A DNA stretch of 64,000 bases. Source: Patiria pectinifera (Eukaryota > Echinodermata > Asteroidea > Valvatida > Asterinidae). Positions 24,301-33,300 of the stretch are shown here, piece by piece. Both the position numbers and the translations under genes were made by a program. The notes beneath the pieces are model-generated. The model was not told where the DNA came from. It searched no databases and saw only the letters and a program-made list of their open reading frames with translations. Where the stretch lies: contig CM057130.1 of assembly GCA_029964075.1 (NCBI GenBank), forward strand, positions 7,564,001 to 7,628,000. Reading direction: 5' to 3'. Within the stretch, counting starts at the first letter, position 1. Every line of letters begins with the position of its first letter.

Positions 24301-27300
24301 ATCATGTTTTGAATTGGGCCTGAATTCAGCGTCCGAGACACGTTCTAACTGAGCTGATTGCAGCTACGCGATGTCGTGCACTGATCTGACGAATTATAGC
24401 AACCGCACGCGCGTGTGCGTCGTGGCAATGCTTGCGCGCGCTTTGCCGCAAAACAAAACAAACTACTAATTTAAATTTCCTACGGTGCGCCTTAAGAAGC
24501 ACCGTTGGAAAGGCCTTCTTTTGTTGATTTCTTCAAAATGACAGCTTTCCAGAAAGAATAATTTATTAGTCCCCGTATTATCTCTCAACCAAGTATGTTT
24601 TTCAACACGAATTTTGGATAGCTGCAAATGAGGACTCCAGCTTTAAATGCATAAAGAATCATTTGCATTTATCCCAAAAGTAACCTTCCACATTATTATC
24701 AAAAAAGCTTACTTGGCTTAAAGATCGTACTGGTACTAAACACCCTGTGAAATTATTCAGTCCGGCTTGCTGTCATTAAGGAGAAATCAAGAAAGGTAGG
24801 TGATCTCCAACGACGAGTCAATTGACTGATTTTTGAAAATATAGAGTACTATTGACGAAATCATTTTTCCACATCAGTAATATCCACTAAGCTGAAACTT
24901 CAATATGTCAGGTTTTGATCATTACTAGAGATGTTTCGCATGCAAACGGATACGTTTAGTGCGACGGAAACGTCATCAGTTATGATGTCATACGCCACTC
25001 ACTGTCCGCTAAACGTGCACACGACACGCATATCTCACTCGCTACACGTATATCTCACTCGCTACACGTAAGTAAAAAACGGATACGGATAGCTAAACGT
25101 AAGTGTAAGCGTATCCGTTCGCTTGTGAAACCTCCCTACTATTGGAAACAAACAAAATGCACAAAAAGCAAGTTATCCATGAAAAGCAAGTGATATGCCT
25201 TTAAACTGTCAGTGTTTGTATACACATTGCATACACATGTATACTAACGGTACTTTGTCACACATGCATGTGATTTGGGGAAATAGAGATCCAGACGTCT
25301 ATTTCAATTTCCTCAAACCTCAACCCCCAACTGCTAAATTCTTGCTCAACAGGGATCCAGTTTCTGAAAATTCTTCCACATTGTCCAGCCTGTGTCAATC
25401 ACTTTTTTTTTTTTAAATATCAGATTGCATACATTTATGAAGAAGTAATGTAACGACCACAGCAGTTTGTGATTAGATTTTTTTTTTTGATTTTTTTTTG
25501 GCAGGCATCCAGTTTAGAAGCCAAGCAAGAATGGATCCGTAAGATGAGAGACATCGTGACGGAGAGACAGGTCCATCTTCGTGCTGGTTAGTAGCCTGAT
25601 ATGTTATCTGTCTGGTAAAGCATAATCGCAACCAAAGTTTGGTTGTGGTATTCACTGCTACAGCAGACTCAAACTGGCCAGCCGACCCCAAGCTTGGTGT
25701 TTGAGTGGTAAGACCACTGCACTTGTAAGCAGGAGGACGTGGGTTAGAGTCCCACCCAGTAAGCTGGTGAATTTTTTTCTTGCAAGACCTCGAACAAGAC
25801 TGAATATAAGGTTTTTATAAAATACGTCGGCAGAGGGCAAAACTCATTATGAAATTTACTTTTCGAGCAAGTTTGATAAGTTTTCAAAACATGAACTTGA
25901 TTCAAAACAAAATATTGCAATGATTTTAGTTTAACACTTGCTCAGTCAGATTTATTGGAGCAAGTTTTGAAAACTTTCAAATGAATGGATCCTCAATGGT
26001 TGTTTGAACATCCAAATTAACTGTGACGTAGGAGTAGCATATATACAGAGAAAATTCATCAATTTTTCCGCTTGACTTTTTACTTTAGCTCTCATGGATT
26101 CCACGAAACTCACTGCACCAAAGTTTGTCGCCAAGAATGTGGCATCGTCCAGAAGTTTGATTCAGAAAACCACAAGGTATGTTGAGAAATTATGATGACA
26201 AGTCCATGGATATTTTCTTGTTAGGTGTTGTGTTTGAGAAATACTAATAATAATAAAGACCATGTTGTGGTAATTTCATTTTTTTTTTAAACGAAGCTGC
26301 TAGTGCTGAGTATCCAAACATGCACTAAATGTTCTGCCCAAAAAATCCAAAACAAAACAAAAACAAAAACATCATGTTATATGAATATTGCCGTTGACCA
26401 AGTCTCCACATAAGTTCATTGAAGCCTCTTAAGTTTGATAAGTAACATTTTCTGCCGAGGTACCACAATTTCAAGGAGCTAAGTACAAAAAATTGGCTAA
26501 GTGTAAAAAGTACCCTCTTTAATAGCAAAAGCCGGTCACCAGCCAAACTGTCATGCAATGCCTAGCACCTATGACTGGTTCTCAGCCTATTCATGCTTAA
26601 CACATAAACTTGCCAAGCATTTATCTGCTTAGCAGCTGTATGATCTCAGCCCGTGAATGGATTTTAAGTTGGTTTTAATTTGTCTGTTGTTTTTGGTATA
26701 TATCCCTCCCGAATCGTTCCTTTGCAGGGCCGCCAATCTAGAAGAGAGTTTCCTCGACGATCTGCTGCTGCCCCCTAGAGGCGACCGAGATTCACTCAAC
26801 TCGGTCTCCACGACGAACACGACCGCCACAGTGGACAGCGACAAGGTAAGGTCTTAAGATCACGACCTTTGAATTTTGAACTTTGAACTACAGGGACTTG
26901 CCAGTGGTACTTTTCCGCGCCTACCAGCTGCACCAACACTGCAATTTTCCTTCAATGTCTTCTCTCTCTCAATTGTTTTCAAGCTTTTGCACATCTGTCC
27001 CTGTATACTTTTAAAGGACCCATGTTAAATTTTTAAAAAAATTGGCTGTCCTCACTTGCAAAATCCCCTGAAAACTTCTGGTGGTTGTTGAAATATTTAG
27101 GATTGTTAATAGGGTTAATTAATGTACAAGTTTAACTTAGACTGATTTGTGATCGGAGTATTAACCTCAAATTAGTCTATGGAATATCCCCCTGCAAGGG
27201 TCTATGGTATTATGTGAGCAGATTCGGTGATTAATTATGCAAAACAAGAATCCTCGAGATGCTGAACATTCAGCGGGTGCCTTCTTTATCGGGTCTTCGG

Positions 27301-30300
27301 TGACCCATTGTATTACAAAAACATGGCATCCAAATCGACCAATCCACAGCTTAGTCCACATTTCTGATCGAGATGACGTCACAGTTTCAAAAGTTGACTC
27401 TGATTGGCTGGCGCATGGGGCTGCATAAAATTTGCACGCTAGGATATATCAGACGTTCGACCGTGGCTCTGCACACGTGAATGTGTGATCCTTAGACTAC
27501 CCTTAAACATGACTGCGCAAGTCCTTGCCGTTTGGGGAAATCCTTTTATGTTTCAACAAGAGCGTCATTTGAAGAACGTCATTTGATGTGGCTGTCATCT
27601 CTAGCCATTGTGTTGCCTTGAAGCATATTCCACAACAATCGGATTAAATAGTTATCCATTTGGATACAGCAATGAAATCCTCGTGTCTCCAAGTTGGACA
27701 CATCCGACATATTTTCCAGTAACCACAAGGAATCATCCATCACCAGCGAGACGCAAATGTAATTACCTTTGATGTCGCGCCAAAATCGGTTCCGATTATG
27801 CCAGCCATCAAAAGACCTGAATTTAAAATGACGAGCGTAGTCTTCGTCCATCAGAATTCCCTTTTTTTTTGTGGCCGCCCCTCCCTCTTCCCCCCTTCTC
27901 AAATCTCGGCGTCAAATCTGTTCCAGAAGGCAACTTGTCATCATCTCCCCCGTAGTTCATCCAGTCCTCGGAAATCAAATTTGGAGGCAATCTTGCCGAG
28001 CCCGGCTCTCTCCTCTGACGTTAACAGAAAGCATCATTTGATGCAGCAATGCAATGGCGTGTCTTTATTTTTTAGCATTAAGCGATGTCGTCGGTTTGCG
28101 GTTCCGTGGGGTACTGGGAGGGTTGTTAAGATGCTGCTTCCCGTAAAATGGATTATCTTTTATATTTTATCTCGTCAGTGATTGACAGTTTTGTTTAATG
28201 GAAATTCTGTTTGAACTTGGCACAGCTATCAATCTGTTTTGCAGAGATTCTGTGTCTTAATCCTGGAGCTGTTGCTCCCCCCCCCCCAGCAACATTTCTT
28301 TTAATATCTTGGAACGTACCCGGGTGATATTTAAAACTTGGTTGTTTTGGGCCAAGCCTGCATGAGTTAATCATCTGATGATTTCTGCACATTTCCCATA
28401 TACTTCGACAAATTGGGACGTACCGAAAAATGTTAATGTTTTCTGTTGCACAGGGCAAATACTCATTCTTGGACTTGATGTAAATATGTAAATGACGCTA
28501 ATGGAAAAGACACTCATCCTGATTGGACTTCAACTGTGTAGATTTGTTGAGAAAAGACCTTCATCTTGTGCGTAACCAAACCCCAAAGTCTGTCAAAGGA
28601 CTGTCAAGTTTTTAAAAAAAATTTTTAATCTGCGGAAACCCATTCTTCTGCTTTTAGAATATCTAACAGTTGCTATACGCGATGACAGTTTTTATACTTT
28701 TGTTCGTTCCACGACAGCCCCTGCTTACCTCCTCCATTTTACTTCTTTTTACTCTTATTTTTAATATCTCAAGATTTAAATTTAAAAAGAATAAGGTTTA
28801 CCGTAACACAATGTCAATATTTTCACTATACACAGCTAAATTTATCAATTGTTTGGGGTGCTATTTCACCATCATGTCGTTCCTCTTTCTTTATCAAATA
28901 TTCACATGCATCCCAATATTCAGTGTGGATAGAAACCTTCACCCAAATCTCGACCTTTTTTCTCCCCCCCCCCCCCTCGGGAAATCAATTTAGTCAGATG
29001 AAGAAAAAAAAGGAAATTTTTCTTTTTAAATAGGATTTTTTTTTTTTCGTGGGTGGGAGAGTGGGAGGATTTCAATGACATCCCAATTTCCCCCAACAAC
29101 TTGACATTTATAAAAGCCATTTTCCCATCCCTATTCGGATTCCGTCAAACAGATTGAGCGGGGACACCGATGTGTAGAAGATCATATTGTGTGCGCTTGG
29201 CGTTAAGTGTAGCTTGTCCAGTCGAAAATCCTTCAAGCAATTACTTTACCGCTGCCCGGTCCGGTCCAAAATCGATGGCCTGGCGGAATAGTTTTCCCTC
29301 TAATGGGTTGTCTGCAGTTTCCATTTCAGCAGTCCCTCCTGATTTTTTTTTCTTTTCTTTTCATGGAAGACACAAGATTAAGATGGTTGGTACACTGTGC
29401 CTGCATATAATTAGGTGAAAGGCTAATACCGAAGAAACATACATGTGTCAAAATTGACATCTCAAACAGAGAATGCAAACAAAAACAAAAATATCCATTT
29501 TATGATCTCTGAGGTGTTGAAGCTCGCTGATTGTTTTCAATGGTCATCGCACTGAAGTGAAGTTATCAAAAGAGTACATTAGAGAAGCAGTATTTTGTAG
29601 AAAAATAATATATTGGCAAGGTACTGCCGAACTATATTTAATAGTTGTATTCCTTTAACAGAAAATTAAATAAAACGTAAAACATTGGGTAATTTTTTTT
29701 TTTAATTTTTTTTAGAAAAGCAGTATTTAAAAAAATAATAAATTGTACAAACTACTGCCAAAAATATGTTTAGCCGTCCTATTTCTACATAGGTAAAAAC
29801 AGGAAAAAAAAGGCATTCTAAGGAGCACTGAAGAAAGCAATACTTTGTAAACAGTAATAATAAATTGTCAAACTTCTGTTTGAAATATGTTTTAGCAGTC
29901 ATATTTCTACATAAGTTATAAAGAAAAAACAACAAAAACAACCCAACAAAACAAAAACAAAAACAAAAAACCCCAAAATATATTATTTTTCATGTGGAAG
30001 TAATGTACAGAGCTTTAAATTCCCCACGCAGAAAATTACAGATACAGGGAATAAGAAAGCAAATTGTTTTTTTAAATCGACTTTTACCCACAGACCACTG
30101 CCTCATGAATACAGACCCGGCTCTGATCCCTAATTCAAGCTATTATTCCCTGAACCCAGCTGACCCCTTTCATATGTCCGATATTTGTCCAGTCCTAATC
30201 CGGCTTTCCATCCTCTGGACAAACAGCCCGGCGGCTCACACTGGATATATTATAACCGTGAACTCCAATGGATTCCTATCGATTCGCGCCTTTTTTATTT

Positions 30301-33300
30301 AGATAAGGCGATCGCATATAACGCAGTGGGCTTTTTCATTATGTGTAATTCAGCCGAGAGTTCCCAGACCCCGTTTCTGAGCTGGCACTCGTTCGAGCTG
30401 CACGAGCCCTTAGAGTTTCTCCCCACTGCTGGTTTTTTTTTTCAAGTTTCACCTGAGCATAGATCATTTTGGATTGCTTTTTTTTCCAGCAATCCAAAAC
30501 TCATTCAATTTGAATGTGACATCGAATGAAGAAACTGCTCATGTTCAGCCGTGGAATAATTAATTTCCAAAAAATATTGGATTATCTGTCATCCAACAAT
30601 TATTCAAGCATGAAAAACAACATGAAAAAAAAACATGAAAAAAAGTAAGATTGCTGCAAACTGCTTACTGACTGGATGGATCTGAAATATAAATTCAAGC
30701 AGTTAGTTTTTTGCATTAAAGGCACACAAAAAAAGGAAACCCAAAATGAAATCTTTTTTTTCAAAGATTTGCAGATGCTATTCGAAAAAAAGTATTTGTT
30801 AATAAAATACTAATTAGGCATTTTCTAGGAGCAAAAGAAAATTGCATTTGTGAAGAACACGGGGGAAGGAACTAGAAGTATGAATCTGTGGACAGGGGAA
30901 GAGGCAAAGTGTAAATAGAGAAACAAAAATATTGATTTCAAAGCATGCATATGCTGTAATTACCAGAATTATACAATTATTTCCTAGAAAAAATATCAGA
31001 GCATATTAGAACACACTTTTTGGGTAAACATTTTTCAATTGTATTTAATTCCCCATGTGTTAATCAATAAAAAACACAACACAACACAACCATGATCATT
31101 AAAGTTGTATACCTGTGCTTATTAAAGGGAAAATACAACATTTGCAAACATCAAAAAATAAAACTACCAAATCATCTTGAAATACCTTGCTGGACTGTTA
31201 GTGAATGACAGTGTAAAACATCCTGTAAAATCATGGCACCTGGTATACTGTCATTTTCAAGAAAAGTGGTATTTTTGTATCAATTTCCAACGCTGGTCGG
31301 CTGACCAGCGTTGGAAAAAACTGGCTTTTTTTCAAATACTGGCCCCAATTGACCATCGCACTTGTTTGCAATCGATTACACACCTATGAACGGGTACAAG
31401 CCAGCTAGACTGGTTCCCTGACCTTACAATTCCCCAATGTATGTAAACTGCTCTGTTTCTTCTTATATGGAGTCAGGGAACCAGACTGCAGGAAAATTGT
31501 TTTTCTTGGTTTTTATAGCGTTTTCGAACCCAAAACCTCAAAAAAGTCAGTGTAACTATATTTGCTATATATTTCCAACCCCCCAATTCCATCCATTTCT
31601 GAAAATTACAGCAAAAGCAAATGATGTATATTCCCTTTAAAAGAAAAAATAGTCGTAAAGAAGTTTCAATTTGTGTAGTATGTTTTGATAAAAAAAAATT
31701 AAGTCCGATTTTGGGTGTCTGCAACCTTCTAAATTTGTTTTTTTTTATTTTGCACAAAAACGAAGCTGCCCTGTGTAAGAGCCAAATATTTGTCAGGCCG
31801 CAAATAATTGAAATAATATTGTATAAAGAGAAAATTCAACAACTAACTTTTTGTGAACTTTTGTTCGATGTCTTATATTCACAACTAAATTTTCCTCTGA
31901 AATTGCTAGGAAAATAGCAGAAAAAAAATCTGTTATTGGGGTGAAATTAAAATTACCACAGGGAACTTAAAGCAACCTGTAACTCTTGAATATGATTTCT
32001 TTACCATATCTTGACCGTTACATTTGGTACATTCCAAACACGTTTGGGTTCTTTTCCCGAAGCGTTCATTTTGACGATTCGTCACATTTCATTGGAGTCC
32101 AAGTCCAGTACTGCATTACTGCTGGAGTGCTCTCGGCCGACGATGTTCAGCAGAGTCATATTTACCACATTTGAAGGGCAAAGCAATCTATGCCGGGTTT
32201 CGGCCGTCACTCTCTCGGGCGACATTTGTGAGACGGTAAATGTTAAAAGTCGCTAGATGGAAGATCCTGATGTTGTGTGGATTGGAGTATGTTCTATGTC
32301 GGGAAAGCGGGGTCAGGAAATATAGTTAGGCCACATCTGAATAACCCTGCTACTGCCAGCACTCCCGGCAGTAACACGCACCTATTTGAAGTGGTTTCAG
32401 CCATGATTTAAAGTCTGACTCAGATTTTCAAATACCGGTGGCCTTTACAGCTGAAAATCTTTTGTTTCAGAGTCTGTGATCATTTCTGCTACCCACTTAT
32501 GTTGTCATCAGCCACAACTTTATATTTTTTTTGTTGAAATAAATAAACCATACTCGGCTTTTGCACAATTTTTGCAATGTGATTTAATAATTTAACACGT
32601 TGACTGCCGACGAAACTTTTACAGGGCACCCCCTTTGCCAAGCAATGTACACATGCGCGCATATTTATGAGCTTATTATTAAAAAACAATAATTTGATAA
32701 GTTGAACATAACCATTTGATAGATTTTTGTTGTCAAACTGCCAGCAGCTAAGTTGGTGCGTTTTCGGCAGTGCCAGTATATTCAGTTTACAATACAAAAG
32801 CATTTAATTTACTAGGAGTATACTTGAAGCGGCAAATCCGGTACGCCTGTCATTCCAATATATTCATAGTCGGCAGTCAACGTGTTAACCCACAAGGACT
32901 ATTAAAAAGGCTAGGTAAATTGTTGACATTTAAGGAGAGTTTTAAGGTTAAAAAAAGAAATACCCCCAAAACAATACCCCCCCCCCAAAAAAGCCCTTGA
33001 TTAGTGATTTTTCTACGCACTTAGTACGTAGTATTGATTTAGAGTCACTATTTGTAATCACCTTCAATCCCCAGCAAAAGAAGTGGAATTTACTATTTGA
33101 TAATGGTTAAAATTCATGTATTCGAGAATGTGTGAACATTTGTCCATCCAGGAATTTGTCATTGCTGTTGCATCTACCGGGTATGTGTGAAACAGCAGGC
33201 AATATGAATACATTTTTAGATGACATTTGCAATTGATTGCCCCCCCCCCAAAGGGGAAAAAATCATCACCATAGCAATTCAACCAAACTCACTTCTGTGG

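Larger units (their letters stand above)
18320..25504 (+). other. 7.2 kb intron inside PH1
   Basis: Holds a hairpin element (18766-18945), a MITE (19041-19663), a degenerate tandem array (20290-21165), a 134-bp duplication (23021-23246), a LINE/SINE-like tail (about 22556-22626) and a TTAA element with a nested MITE (24125-25200). The remaining stretches (18320-18765, 19664-20290, 21166-22555, 22627-23020, 23247-24124) show nothing I can name beyond poly-A/T and poly-C runs. Confidence 0.7.

Noticed and set aside
27579-27902. 107-codon minus-strand frame
   Set aside because: No recognised motif and no neighbouring exon; the region is better considered possible regulatory DNA.
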